This document shows positions 23,452 to 37,097 of a stretch of DNA of 64,000 bases, piece after piece (position 1 is the stretch's first letter; each line of letters begins with the position of its first letter). Made by a program: the position numbers and the translations under genes. The DNA is from Hevea brasiliensis. Lineage: Eukaryota; Streptophyta; Magnoliopsida; Malpighiales; Euphorbiaceae. Under the pieces are notes generated by a model. That model did no database searches and had not been told where the DNA came from. It saw only the letters and a program-made list of their open reading frames with translations. The DNA is taken from the NCBI RefSeq assembly GCF_030052815.1, contig NC_079498.1, forward strand, positions 83,190,992 through 83,254,991. Reading direction: 5' to 3'.

Positions 23452-26400
23452 TGTAACATCCTCACTTTAGCTAGTCCGTACAATCTACTGTTCCAGTGAC
23501 CAATGTCAGTCCGGACAACTAGAATGTTTGAAATTATAAATAGACTAGAGTGAGGAGTTATAAAGAAACTAAATATTGCTCAACAAAATCAAGGAAAATT
23601 TTTAGAAACGAAATAAACTAAGGTTAAACGAGCCGAAACCCAAGGGATGAGTAACCCGAAGGGGAAGTGACAGTGAAGGCCCTTAGCAACCCTAAACCCA
23701 GGGAAAAATTTATAAAATAACTATTGGGACTCCAGAGAAGGGTCATTGAGGTTCTTATGACATTAGAATGCCAAGGAAATGCTTAGAAAAATTTTTCTAT
23801 CTGTACACACAATTTTGGCTCGTTAAACCAAACAGAGGGCATTTTGGTCATTTCGTCTTCAGAGATGATTTTTGGCCAACTTGTCCAGTTAAATAAATAA
23901 TTTATATAACATAAAATATGAATAAATATTGTTAAAAATTTAATTGAAATTAAATAGATAAGAAATGGAGAGAAAATGAAAGAAAATGGAATTATGACAT
24001 CATAATGATGTCATTAAAATTCTCCCAACCAATCCAATGTTGACACATGGCATAAGCTTACTTAAAAGAGACTAAAAGGACAGAAAATGAAGAAAAAAAA
24101 ATCAGAACTCTCCTTCATCTTCTTCTTGCCGTCACCCCTCCCACCATTGCCAACCATGAACAAGCTTTTAAAGCTTGATTTCCCTAACTTTTACCCAACA
24201 AAACCCTAACCTAGCAACACAAAAAAAGTGTTCTTACACCTTGGAGAGTCTTTTGAGAGCAAAAAGAAAGGAAAAAGTGAAACCCTAGCAAGTGGGAAAT
24301 CTCACTCCATTAGAGGTTTGTGACCTAACCTTGGTTTTCATTTTCAATTCATGTTTAAGGACTATGAATGAGTGCAAATGACAAAGAAATTGATGAAATA
24401 CTATTTGTATGCCATCCCTAAATTTTGGCAGCCTTGGTTGGGGTATGCTTGGGATGAGTTTTATAGAGCTAACATGCTAGTATGGCTGCCCTTAATATGC
24501 ATCTTGTAAGTGGATTGAAGAAATGCAATGATAATGCATGACTTGTAATGTTTGAGTTAGGGTTTAGGGTGAAAAATGAGACTTTGATCATGTGATGATG
24601 AAAGTAGGTTTTAATGGTCAATTAGTGACCATTAGGTTCGGTTTAAATCAAAAATGAAATGAATTGTGCAGTGGGATTGGAGTTTGGTGTGGCTGCCGTT
24701 GGTGACCTACAGGACTGGGCATGAGTCTAGCAAGTTTGGGCAGCAATAATTGGAATTGTAGAGGTTCGATTGGTGCAAGGCCAATTGGAGATGAAACTAG
24801 ACACATAATGGCACAACTTTGGTGAAGAAATCATGCCCAAAAAATCAAACCAAGTTGGCCAAAAGATTGCCCTAATCTGGGTGAACTGCATTCTGCCTGG
24901 GCAAAATGACCAAATGAACAGTATTTAGTCATTTGGCCATAGCTCAGTGTAGAAAGTTTCAATTGACCTGAAATTTTATAGCAACAAGATGAGATATAGA
25001 CCAACAACTTTCATGAAGAAACCTAACCCAAATTTTGACCATAACATATTCAAAAAGTGACCTGAAGTCATTGCTCCTAACACTGTAGATTTGGTCAGTC
25101 CAGAAATTCTAGAAAAATCATAATCCGGCCAGTTATGGTTTTTGGGCCATAACTTGAGTTACAAAACTCCAAATTGAGTGATTCAAAAAAGGAAATACGA
25201 GTAGATAAAATAAGGAACAACTTTCATGTTGATCATTTTGCCAAATTCCCACTGCAAAAATGACTAATGGAATAGTAAAAACAAAGCATGAAAAACTAAA
25301 AATTTTGTCCAATTAACATTAAGTTTAGAAATGGTATTAGCAATCAATACCAACAATTTTAGAATTTAAAATGTGGTATGTTGGGAGTATTAAAACCAAT
25401 GTACCTATTGTCTATGTAAAAGTCAACATTTTGGTTGACTAATGAATTGAATAGTAACACTAAAAATTGAATTTCAAGAATTGTCAAATTTAAAAGTGTT
25501 AAATGCCCTAGTAGGCCTAATGTGATCGGTTTGGATAGTTTGGCATGCCAATAGGGTTCTGTTAGCAGTACTACATATGGTTTCATGCCATTCTGTGTTT
25601 CATGGCTTCCCATGCCATTCTGTGACACAATAGCCTTTGGCTATGTTATTTGAGTTGTTACACTGGGGTTTCATCCCTGATAATTATTACAGCTTGCTAG
25701 CTATTCTATTGCACACAGGAGACACAATGTGACCAATGGTGTGATGGTCCGAGGTACTTAGTACCCAGTGCCAGTTTACTCGTTTATCCAGTCCAGTTAA
25801 CTAGTATGGGTTACTCGGGCAATGATAATAAACCTTACCAAATTTTAATCGAATAATACTGCAACTAATATCAGAAATTAAGTCTACCCAAAAATGCAAA
25901 CATACATTCTGCATACTTATTTTTATTTTATTTTATTTTATTTTATTTTATATTTCACCACTAAGCAGAATTGCTTAGTGTGTCACTTTTATCACGCGTA
26001 GGTACTGGAGGCCTAGCTGGGGAGCCTAGTAAACATCAGACCAGGTGAGCCTTCAAATCTGCATCTGGAGTCCAGAGTCACCTCACATCTGCAGTGCATA
26101 TTATAGGACATTAGGACTTTGGGGTAGCATTTTGTATTTTGTATTTTATATTAGTTTTGGATTGTAACTATAAACTCTTAAAATTATTTGATGATGTAAA
26201 TATATGAAATTTTATGTTATTGAAATTTTCTGTATAATGTATGTTAATAAATGAAATGTTGAGAAATATTTATGAATGAGCTTCCAGTGATGATGTGAAC
26301 AGAAAAATTTCTAAAAATAGTGTTGTGATTTGAGATTGAGTTGAGATATGTGTGTATAATGGAGTTCGAATTTGGAAATTATATTGGAAGTGTTTTTAAA

Positions 26401-26604
26401 CAGGTTCAGAAGAACTGTTTTTCCAAATTATAGCCGGCACTCTACCGAATTTTTTATAAAAATTATGAAAAATTTAGATTTATCAAAAATTATAAATAAA
26501 TAAATTAAAAGGGATAAATTGTAATTGAAACATGAATTGGTGCTCCGGCACACTGAGTGGCATATCTTGCTTGGCTACACTATAGACGGGTAAGGGCTAT
26601 CACA
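23452..26604 (+). repeat. 5' LTR of element D (3.15 kb)
   Basis: It starts TGTAACATCCTC and ends CTATCACA, next to tttag and the PBS. It has one copy of the block doubled in B's 5' LTR, and a short segment (about 23600-23700) absent from B, with caaacgagccgaaacccaag. No gene is seen. Confidence 0.92.
25917..25951 (+). repeat. (TTTTA)n microsatellite in D's 5' LTR
   Basis: About six or seven TTTTA units. The matching place in D's 3' LTR (about 59742-59770) also has a run, and the LTRs of B have a shorter one. Confidence 0.85.
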
Positions 26605-26609
26605 TTTAG

Positions 26610-26622
26610 TGGTATCAGAGCA
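26610..26622 (+). other. Primer-binding site of element D (initiator-Met tRNA)
   Basis: TGGTATCAGAGCA follows the LTR end and tttag, as in B. Confidence 0.9.
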
Positions 26623-26732
26623 TCAGTTTTGGCATTTCTGGGCTTAGAGAGAGTGCATACCATTGCATTGTATTTGTAAGTGTTGAGGTGACACTGATGC
26701 AGATATATTTGTTTTCTTATTTTGAATAGGGT

Positions 26733-27863
26733 ATGGATCCTGCTATGCAAAGAGCAGTTGATGAAGAGGTGGAGAGTCATGCTCCACCAAGGGTTGAATC
26801 TGGGGGCAGGGGAGAATCTGCTCCACCAGCAGCTGAGGCACCTGCCCAACCTTAGTTAGCATTATTTCAGCAAATGACCGAATTCTACCGGCAAATGATG
26901 GGGGCAATTCCACCACCACAACCACAGCCACAACCTCCACCAGCACCACAGAAGTTCCATCTGGAGAAACTATGAAAACATGGGCCTGTGAATTTCTTTG
27001 GGAAGAGGGAGGATGATCCCATGACCACAGAAAACTGGTTGGACAGAACCATCAGGGTGTTGAAACAGCTTAATTGCACCCCCGAGCAGAACCTGGAGGG
27101 TGTTGTGTCCCTACTTTAGGATGATGCATATCAGTGGTGGGATATAGTAACCAGTGAGGTGCAACCAGAATGGATCACCTGAGAATTCTTTCTCACAGAG
27201 TTCAGGAAGAAATATGTTAGCAAAGTGTATTTAAAAGAGCGAAGAAGAGAATTTATCAGTCTGAGACAGAGATAATTGTCAGTGGTTGAGTATGAGCGTG
27301 AGTTTGTCAGACTGAGCCGATATGGGAGGGAGATAGTCCCTACAGAGGCAGAGAGGTGCAGAAGGTTCGAAGAAGGGCTCAATGACAATATCAAAGTCAT
27401 GATCACAGCATTGGAGATTACGGATTTTGCTAAGCTAGTTAATGCTGCATCAAAAGTGGAAAGGGTCCGAATAAATGAACAAAATAAAAGGGAAAGACAG
27501 CAGAAGAGGGGTCCGGGTCAGTCCAGTACATTTTCTTCTCCCAATAAGAAGAGTAAGGGTCCTCCTGCTCAGAGTTCAGGACCACCACAGGGTTAGGGTC
27601 CTGCTTAGGGGCCCAGACCACAGTTCACACCTAAGAGAGGCCAGTCCACACCATCAGTGGGCAGCTCTTCAGGGACAGTGTTTAGGAGACCAACCCCAGC
27701 ATCTTCAACCTGTCAGTACTGTCAAAAGTGGCATAAAGGGGATTGTTGGTGAGTGACCGATGCATGCTTATGGTGTGGATCTACAGAACATCATATCAAG
27801 AATTGTCTAAAGAGGACTACTTCAGTTGCTCTAACACAAGTTGACAGACCTGATCCTGCACCA
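26733..27863 (+). pseudogene. gag: Element D gag, one frame with stops
   Basis: The start ATG at 26733 gives MDPAMQRAVDEEVESHAPPR. Unlike in B, the frame is kept to the end of gag, but stops occur near 26854, 26974, 27117, 27180, 27273, 27594, 27606 and 27750. A Pro/Gln-rich segment (PPPQPQPQPPPAP, ~26918-26950) precedes the gag core with WLDRTIRVLKQLNCTPEQNL and YEREFVRLSRYGREIV. The knuckle CLWCGSTEHHIKNC lies at 27765-27806, CX2CX4HX4C intact. The frame continues without a stop into protease, which shows gag-pol was a single frame in this family. Confidence 0.87.
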
Positions 27864-29272
27864 CAAAGGGGTAGAAAGCCCGGTAAATCTGAGGTAGCTG
27901 GTCCATCACTGAGGCCTACATTCAAGTCAGCTAAGAGGCCAGAGACTAGAGTACCTACCAGGGCCTATGCCATCAGAGCTCAGGAGGAGCAAGATGCCCC
28001 GGATGTCATAAGGGGTATGTTTTCCCTCTACAACACTTCTGTGCATGCATTGGTGGATCCAGGATCCACTCATTCCTGCATTTGCATCGAACTACCCATA
28101 GAGAGGGGAGTTCTAGTAGAGGAGAGTGATCAAGACATTCTGGTCACAAATCCACTAGGCCACAGTGCGGTAGTGAATAAGGTGTATAAAGGTTGCCCGT
28201 TGAGGATTCAGGAGTATAATTCTTAGCAGACCTAATTGAATTGCCCTTCCACGAGTTTGACATGATTTTGGGAATGGACTGGTTATCACATCATCAGGCA
28301 ATAGTTGATTGCAAATTGAAGAGGATTCTCTGAAAACTCCTGAGGGTAATGAGATTACTGTTGTGGGTGAAAGGATAGATTTCTTGTCCAATGTTATCTC
28401 AGCCACAATTGCAAGAAGATTGATGAGAAAAGGCTATGAAGCTTACCTAGCACACGTGGTTGATACTAGGCAGGCTAAGCCGAACCTGTGTGATATACCC
28501 ATAGTAAGAGACTTCCCAGATGTATTTCCTGAAGAGTTGCCTAGTTTACCACCAGAAAGGGAAGTCGAGTTTTCTATAGAAGTAATGCCGGGTATAGCAC
28601 CCATTTCTATTACTCCTTATAGGATGGCATCCACTGAATTGAAGAACTTGAAAATTCAGTTGCAGGAGTTACTCGATAAGGGGTTCATACGCCCCAGTGT
28701 GTCACCATGGGGAGCTCCGGTGCTGTTTGTGAAGAAGAAGGATGGAACTTTGAGATTGTGCATTAATTACCGGCAGTTGAACAAAGTAACTGTAAAGAAT
28801 AAATATCCATTGCCCAGAATTGACGATCTGTTTGATTAGTTGAAGGGAGCCGGTGTATTTTCAAAAATTGATCTCAGATCAGAGTATCATCAGTTGAGGG
28901 TAAAGGATGCAGATGTGTCCAAAATTGCATTCAGAACCCAGTATGGGCATTATGAATTTCTAGTGATACCTTTTGGGTTAACAAATGCACCAGGAGCATT
29001 TATGGACCTTATGAACCGTATCTTTCATCCATATCTAGATCGGTTTGTAGTGGTCGTTATTGATAATATTCTAGTTTATTCCAAGACCAGGGAAGAACAT
29101 GATGAACATTTGAGGATTGTTCTGCAAACCCTGCAAAAAAGGAAGCTGTATGCTAAGCTTTATGCTAAGCTGTCCAAGTGTGACTTCTGGATGAGTGAAA
29201 TCTCCTTTCTTGCACACATAGTATTAGCTGAGGGGATTAGAGTGGATCCCAAAAAGATAGAAGCAGTAATGG
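27864..29272 (+). pseudogene. pol: Element D protease and reverse transcriptase, 5' part of pol
   Basis: The protease has [12 protein letters not shown] (about 28048-28083) and then a lost base near 28217 that shifts the frame. The frame is regained at about 28309 and runs through [40 protein letters not shown] and [19 protein letters not shown] to a TAG at 28837-28839. RT goes on with [13 protein letters not shown]. Its catalytic box is VIDNILVYS (29056-29067), so the second Asp is Asn and the enzyme should be dead. A 12-bp tandem duplication gives [12 protein letters not shown] near 29148-29172. Solo LTR S1 splits the frame at KKIEAVM. Confidence 0.88.
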
Positions 29273-32200
29273 TGTCACACCCTACCCCTCTGTAAGGCAT
29301 AACATGATCCCGTAGTATACCTAATGAATTACCAACTCCGTCTACTGATAATCCATTAAATACACTACAAGGGATTTTAAAAACTTTTCTTCTTTTACAG
29401 TGGTGAGCACTATTTACAGGTGTGAAAGACTTTGGTGAACTGAAGTGAAACAACTAACTCATTTGATTTATTTGGAGTATCTGTAAAAATTTTGGCAAGG
29501 TGCCATTTGTATTTTGGACTAAGCAGTTCTTGTAAAACCTGTAAAAAGCACTTCAATATATTTTCAAATCTCAACTCCAACATTTTTATCAACACAACAC
29601 ATTTCTCAAGTCAAATCCACAGTGATTTTCAAAGACTAAGATACAAAAATATAACACAATTTTTACAAGCCAAATAACTCATAATTATTTTACAACTTTA
29701 TTGTATAACTTAAATTTACAACTGCTCAAAACCAAGAACAAAATATACATACAGTGAATATACATTACAGTACAAAATGCCACATGTGGTATACTCACTA
29801 TACCCAAAAATCTCTCACTGGCGATACTAGCAGCCTAGCTCTTGCCTCTATCTGCTCTCTACTGCGACAAAGAATAAAGCTATCGCTGAGACAATGTCTC
29901 AGTGGTGCACAACATTAACCAAATACAATTTTAAATCACAATTCATAAATCATATCATTAGTGGATACTTAAAACCATAATTGATTTCAAGACAATGAAT
30001 GTCATAAGGAATTTAAACTCCAATTCACAAATTATCAAAATTCATAATAACACAATTTAGTCAAATAGCTTAAGAATACCGTATTGCCAATTCATACACA
30101 ATTTGATCAAATTCTTGAATAACACGCTTTTTCCAATCAATGACACAATTTGATCAAATAACTGAATAATATCGTTTTGCAAATCAATAACACAATTCGA
30201 TCAAATAATTGAATAATATCGTTTTGCAAATCAATAACACCATTCGATCAAATAACTGGAGAATACAGTGTTGCCAATCAATATCACAATTTAAGTCATG
30301 ACACAATTTTTCCATATATGCCGTGTTGTACACCACGACAAGACATGCTCACCCCAATAATCGAAATCAATGAGGGAGGAAGCTAGCTATATAATGAGAA
30401 CTCATCCATACTCACCTCAGACTGGGAAGTCAAAGAGGGAGGAATAATCACACTCACCCCATTAATGGAGGAGGAACATATTATCAGTGTCATGCCAATT
30501 GTGAGTCAAAACAATTCCAAACATTTTATTCAAATGATCCGTAAGAATCCAATAAATTTCCAAAGTTATAATTTCATTCACAAAATGGCAACACAATTCG
30601 TAATTCACTTCAATTTCCACAAAAACCATTTACAGTGCTTTTCAATCAATAAGTATCCATCAAATACCATTCAAACAAATTTTCACAGTTTCAAACCATT
30701 CACAATGTTTTTCAATCAATAAGTGTCCACCAAACACATTTCCACAATTTAAAACAATGATATGCAAATAGTCAATATTTATTTCCATTGAAAATAATTC
30801 AAAAGAAACAGTTGTTGTGCACAAACCTCTGATGACTGTCCCCTTGATCTGGACTCAGTGTTTCCTTCCCTTTTCCTGAGTCTTTGGTAACTGAGAAACA
30901 CAATTTGAAGTGTTTCAAGTACTAATTTAAACTGTCTCTATCGATGGTGTTTGGTAAATAATGCAATGAACTCAATTATTCACTTAATCACCTAATATAC
31001 CGACCCTCGCTATGCGTTTTAGGTAAATTAGGTTTTAGTGTCGTTAATATGTCACATTCGATAGGGTTTTAGGTTTGGTACGTTTTACCAAAGTCATTTC
31101 CTTGTTTAGTGCATTTTAATGCAAATTGCTGGATTCCGGGACACTGGTTTGACCTAACCGGACGATCTAGTTCCCTCGGTTTTCGGGTCTCGGTCGAAAC
31201 TACAAACTTGTAGATCTAGGTCTTATTGCACGCGGTGCAAAATTTCAGGTCAATCCGAGTTAAGTAGACCAAGTTATGGTCATTACACTATTGCTGGTCA
31301 AATGGTATCATTTTAGGTCAATTTTAGGTCAAATTGGTCAATTCTGGTTCGGCCAGTTTTTGGACCCGAACTTGTGCAAGCTTTTTGACTTGCTTCTGGT
31401 CATTTCTGGGTTTTGGTGTCTTCATAAGACTTGTAGGTATGGGTCTTAACTATTCATGGTTAAAATTTCAGGTCAATTGGACCTGGTTTGAGTGAGTTAT
31501 GGCCTAAACACTCACTGCTGCCCAATTGGTCAATTTTTCAGGTCCTAATTGCACCTAATCCGAATTGGTCATTTTTTTAGGTCACCTTGCAAGCAGAATT
31601 TTGGCATGGTTTCTCAATGAAAGTTGGCACATTTTGTGCCTAGTTTCACCTCAAATTGGTCTCATACCAATTGAGGTTACACATTCAAGGTTATAGGCTA
31701 AAATATACACTGCCCTCAATATGCATTTCACACCCCAACTTCAAACACATTATTTACCTTGCAAGGTTTACTTCCATACCCTACCAAACTGTTTTGGCAC
31801 ATTACCAAAAACATTTTCTACATTACATAAGCATTATTTTGGGCAGATTCCAATCACCCTCAACACACCAAATATCATTCACAATTACAATTTCTAATTA
31901 CCATTACAAACACACCTAAACATTACAAACCTTACATACACTTTACAACTTTAATTTACATACATATCATCAATCCTTCTAGGTCAATATTCTGCCCACA
32001 CTTCCTTCAATATACACCATCACTCAAGTGTCCACAAGCTGCCACAAACCATTCTTCAACATCCCATTGCCGTACCAATATACAATTTCCCATCCAAGTG
32101 CATAAATCACCATATAAACATGAAGTAAATCACTAGGTTACTAAATCACCATGATCAACATTATTTCTCATCAATTATATGCATATTAAATCATCAAAAA

Positions 32201-33202
32201 CGTGACCCCATGGCTGTCCAAAATGGAAACAATAATAACCCTTCAAACTCAAAATTTTCCTCCACCAAACTAACACCCATAACATAAACATAAACTTTAA
32301 CAAAGAACTTCTCAAAAATGCAAACTTACCTTTAATTGTAAATTGCTAAACCTTCACCAAACTTCTCAAAATTGGTATCAATATCTTCCTTGTGGTGTGT
32401 AGACCATTTTTCATGAAAGAACCTAAGTGAATGGAGTTGAAATGGAGAGAGGAAATCAAGCTCAAAGAAAACGTTCATGGAGATTTCAAGGATTCTTCAA
32501 TTCGCCCATTTGAGAGGATTTGAGGGAGATGGAATTTCAGATGGCATTTTTGAGTTACACCTGCCCCATTACATGTTTAATTTATTCATTAGTGGACCAC
32601 TCACCCATTTAACAATATAATAAGCCAAATTCCCATTTATTCCACATTTAACCCATTATTTCCACTATTTATTTTAGGTACCACCAATTTAATTTTTCCT
32701 TTTATTTTCTAAGTGTAATACTATTTATTTTTAATGGACATTTAGGTCAAAAGATACTTCGGGATGTCAAATGACCATAATGCCCTGCTCAGTTGCATTC
32801 AGATTTTTCAGAAACCGTATTTTGTCTGTTTTTCGATTTCTTACTTTTCTTTGTACTAATTATTTAATTTTTCTTTAATCTTTCTAATGATATTTATTCT
32901 TCAACAAGGGTCTATTTATGTCCCAAAAATGTTTTCCAGGGTTCCCCGTAGTCCAGGGCTAGTCAACGGTCCACTCCATGACTTCCCGGTGCGGTCACCC
33001 ATCGCTAGGTTTCCCGGCTCACTTATTCGGTTACATTTCTTTGCTATGATTTTTCCTTTGTTTTTCTTGTATTTTCTTTTTTTGTATTTCATTATTTATG
33101 TCTCCTCTCTCATAACAAGGTGTGGTTCTAGGCATCCTAGCTGTCCGGACAGCACTGGTCACCGGAACAGCAGAACGCACTACCGAACTTAGGGGTGTTA
33201 CA
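29273..33202 (-). repeat. S1: solo gypsy LTR inserted in pol of element D (3.93 kb)
   Basis: The LTR starts (plus strand) TGTCACACCCTACC and ends GGGGTGTTACA. The TSD aatgg flanks it (29268-29272 and 33203-33207), and taking it out rejoins the RT frame of D exactly at a codon that is intact in B (15016-15040). It has no internal domain. It is close in sequence to the LTRs of element G but has five rather than seven copies of a 47-bp repeat. Frames at 30465-30722, 31656-31919 and 32887-33192 are parts of the LTR, not genes. Confidence 0.95.
30050..30283. repeat. 47-bp tandem repeat array in S1, about five copies
   Basis: Units begin acacaattYgatcaaat and end ttgcaaatcaata. They are imperfect. 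The homologous arrays in G's two LTRs have seven units each. Confidence 0.88.
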
Positions 33203-34324
33203 AATGGAATGGAAGCCTCCCAGAAATACAACTGAGGTCAGAAGTTTCTTGGGGCTAGCGGGGTATTACAGAAGATTTGTGAAGGGGTTCTCTCTTATAG
33301 CTGCTCCAATGACCAAGTTGTTGCATAAGAATGTGAAATTTGGCTGGAACAACAAGTGCCAAGCCAATTTTGAGAGGCTAAAGGCTATGTTGACAGAAGC
33401 ACCAGTGTTAACACAGCCAGTGTCGGGAAAAGACTTTGTGGTCTACAGTGATGCCTCACACAATGGGCTAGGGTGCGTATTGATGCAAGAGGGAAAAGTG
33501 GTCGCCTATGCTTCCAAGCAGTTAAGGCCATATGAACAGAACTATCCTAATCATGACCTGGAGTTAGCAGCAATTTTCTTTGCATTGAAGATGTGGAGGC
33601 ATTATTTATATGGTGAAAAATGCTACATCTATATAGAGCACAAGAGTTTAAAATATTTGCCAACCCAGAAGGAGCTCAATCTTATACAGAGGCGATGGAT
33701 TGAGTTCCTAAAAGACTATGATTGTGTGATAGATTATCATCCTGGGAAGGCAAATGTTGTTGTTGATGCTTTAAGTAGGAAGTCCATCACAACTTTAAGA
33801 TCATTAAATGCCTGTCTGTCTTTAGCTCAAGATGGAGCTATTTTGGCTGAGTTACAAGTGAGGCCAACCCTGCTACAGCAAATACAAGATGGGCAGAGGG
33901 CAGATAAAAAATTAATGGCCATTGTGGGTAAAATTCCAGAGGGAAAGGAAACTGAATATGAGGTCAAAGCAGATGGGTGTCTGTACAACAGAGGAAGAGT
34001 GTGTGTACCAGATGATGGGGAACTGAAGACTAGTATTCCGAAAGAAGCACACACTAGTGTTTATGCTATGCACCCGGGAAGCACGAAAATGTATAATGAT
34101 TTGAAGCCTCATTATTGGTGGCCTGGTATGAAGAGGGATATAGCTGACTAAGTGACTAAGTGTTTGACATGTCAATAAGTTAAAGCAAAACATCAAGTTC
34201 CATTAGGATTGCTACAGCCTATAAGCATACCTGAATGGAAATGGGACCGGGTCACTGTGGATTTTGTTAGTGGTCTACCTCTCACACAAAAGAAGCATGA
34301 TGCGGTGTGCGTGATAGTGGATAG
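33203..34324 (+). pseudogene. pol: Element D RNase H and integrase zinc domain
   Basis: The frame after S1 starts with [16 protein letters not shown] and stays open to the TAA at 34149-34151. RNase H keeps [13 protein letters not shown] and the Glu in [12 protein letters not shown], but the third acidic site reads [11 protein letters not shown] with Glu for Asp (33636-33638). The integrase HHCC domain has [12 protein letters not shown], then a stop before CLTCQ. The core starts with WDRVTVDFVSGLPLTQK (first catalytic Asp) and is split at VIVD by copia element C, whose TSD gatag restores the codon order VIVDRLTKS when C is removed. Confidence 0.9.
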
Positions 34325-36439
34325 TGAAGGAACGGAAGCGTGAAAAACACAAGTTTATACCATTGAATTCAAAAATTTTCACCTAGGGTCACATGCATCA
34401 TGCAAGATTTATTTTTATCTATTTGATTTCAATGATAAACAACATATTAAAACTCTTTTAATATGTTTTTTGGATCTGTATTTGCCATTTAAGATTTTAA
34501 AATTAATCAGATTAATTTTAGAACCCTAGATTAAATCAAGAACGATTACACACACCTCTTGATGCACTGCAGCGTGTCTGCGCCTTTGAGATTTGTCTTT
34601 AGGACACCAAATGTTGTCCCTCTAGCTTGTCCACACCAAGAACACCTATGGCAGCCCTTGAACAGCCTCTAAAGCTTTTTCTATTAATTAGAAATTCAAT
34701 TTCTGCCTTTTAAGAGATTAGAGATGTAAACAGGACACTAGAAACAATTTCTAGTGTTCTTAATTCAAGAGATTGATGGCTAATCTCTTTGAATTGATGA
34801 GAGATGAAGAGAAATAGCTGGAGAGGCTCAAAGTGGCGTGACAAATGAGAGGAGAGGCTGCTGGTTATTTTTTCTTTTCATAACCACACTTAAATAGCTA
34901 GGTTAACACATTAAACCCTAGCCACATGTCACCTTTTGATTAGCTCTAGGTTTAAGTGACCCAATCACATTGTGCCAAGTGTCAAACCTATATTTAATCT
35001 TGATTTTAATCATCTTACATGATTAAAAAAAAAAAAAAACATTTGGCAAGCTTATGTGTAATCCCATGTGTCACCATCTCATGGTGCTACGTGTCACACT
35101 GTGAAATGACCAAAATGCCCCTATGTCTTAATTTTTGAGTTCTTAACCCAAAATAATTATTTTCTTCTTCTAATTAATTTATATCAAATATAAATTAATT
35201 AATTAATCTCTATTAATTAATTTCTCATCAATTAAATTCATATTTAAACACTTTAAATATAAATTTAATTTATACTAGACATCCAATAATCTAGATTTGG
35301 TTTCAAGTCATGCTAGGGACTTTGCAATTTAATTGCAAACCAAACCTATTTAATTAATCAATTAAACTCTTTAATTAATTAATTAAATCATATTTAAATA
35401 GGTGATAACTTGTGTATGTGTGTGACTTACTAGGCTCATCACTAATTGGCAATGAGACATGATATCAACTCTTAATATCATCAGAACTCTTTCTTACCAT
35501 AAATGATTTCTCTAAATCATTTTATGAACCTCATAGACCATGGTTAACACCTAGCATAGCATGCCATGGCCACCCAATTAGTAATAAGATTTACCTTAAA
35601 TGAACCTATAATCATATGTTACCATGCATTAGAATCTCTCTGTTACAAAATCCCAACTCAAGCTGGAGTCATGGTTTATGTCAAACTCCATTTGCTATGA
35701 ATATTATGTTCTCTTTTAATTCCAGTTCTTGATTAAAAAGATTTTTCTCATCAGAAATTCTTTCTCAATAAATCTATCTGTCTGCCAGAACTTGAAACAT
35801 CAAGAACAATTAAATGAACATAGGATTTTATCTCTATTTACTTAGAGGAACAGATTCCATCTTGATCAACACCTACCTCCATATATAACTAGTAGGAGCC
35901 AACACATGCCCATATACCCATACATAGTACAAGTATGAAAGCAGTATCAAACTCAAACTACCTATATACAAGATAACTGTGCTATCTCAGGTCTAAAGAT
36001 TATATGCACTGATATGATTTATGACAAAACATTGACAAGAGTAAACTCCATGTGCTTTTCATAAGTGTCACTGGTTCGGCCTACTTATCATTTATAAGTG
36101 CCTATCATGTTTGTCATATGGCATGAGACTCACCATTCCATCTTATTTATATCTCATATAAATAACTTGGGAACAAACATGAATACAATCTTTCTGGATA
36201 AGTCATGTCCTTATTATGAAGTATCCTCGATTGTGAACCTATTTATGATACTTTGTGCTAGAAATATTGTCACTCATATTCTTAACAACTTAAGAATAAT
36301 ATTTCTAACAAAATATCAATGGACCTTTTATATTACACATAAATATATTATGTAAACGGAAAAGTGGAAATGCCTTTTATTAATAAAATTATGTACAAGA
36401 TACATACTAAATGATATGCTCTAGGGCATACTACTAACA
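34325..36439 (-). repeat. 3' LTR of copia element C (2115 bp)
   Basis: On the plus strand it starts TGAAGGAACGG and ends CTACTAACA. The 5' copy (41763-43870) is almost the same throughout. The small open frame at 36098-36355 recurs in the 5' copy only because the LTRs match. Confidence 0.95.
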
Positions 36440-36452
36440 ATCTCCCACTAGC
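36440..36452 (-). other. Polypurine tract of element C
   Basis: On the minus strand this reads tagtgggagatt, directly next to the 3' LTR and only 2 bp past the pol stop codon. Confidence 0.75.
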
Positions 36453-36453
36453 A

Positions 36454-37097
36454 CTAGAGCCATTCATTACAATACCTTAGACCCATCTTCTCAAGATGTC
36501 GATCTAACTGAACTTGTGACAAAAGCTTAGTGAATGGATCAGCTGGATTTTCAGCTGATGCTATTTTCTGCATGGCTATATTGCCTTGCCCAACTATATT
36601 TCTGATAATATGGTAGTGCCTTTCTATGTGTTTGGATTTTGGTGAGACCTTAGTTCCTTAGCCTGTATGACTGCTCCATTATTGTCACAGTGTAATGGAA
36701 CTGCTGACTCAATGGAAGGAACTACTGTAAGTTCTGTCACGAACTTCTTTATCCAAACAGCTTCCTTTGCAAAGATCTCGATGCAAAGAATATACTCGGC
36801 TACGTAGTGGAATCTGCAATGTGCTCGCTTGGAACTCTTCCAACCGATCGCACCTCCATTACAAATGAACACATATCCAGAGGTAGACTTTCTATCATCG
36901 ATATCGATTGGAAATCGAATCGGATAACCATCTAATTGTATGTCTCCACCTCGATAAATCAAGAATAAATCCTTAGTTCTTCTCAAGTACTTAAGGATAT
37001 TCTTGACACCTATCGATGTTCCAAACTGGATTGGATTGATACCGCTAGTCAAACTAACAAAGATATGCGATATCCGGCCTAGTACACAACATTGCAT
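36454..37097 (-). pseudogene. pol: Element C RNase H (C-terminal part of pol)
   Basis: The first frame (37097-36624) shows VKNILKYLRRTKDLFLIY, DRKSTSGYVFICNGGAIGWK and the acidic HCDNNGAVIQAKEL block. A frameshift near 36640 moves the tail to another frame, with HIERHYHIIR and PADPFTK, ending at a TAG at 36454-36456. The join to RT at about 37060-37090 is also frameshifted (RPDIAY in the RT frame). The usual Trp-Lys-Ser and Asp positions of copia RNase H are visible. It would degrade the RNA strand of the RNA-DNA hybrid. Confidence 0.88.

Noticed and set aside
36098..36355. 85-codon open frame repeated at 43529-43786 and, on the other strand, at 60544-60831
   Set aside because: It is part of the copia LTR in C (both LTRs) and E0. 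Recurrence follows the LTR, not a gene.
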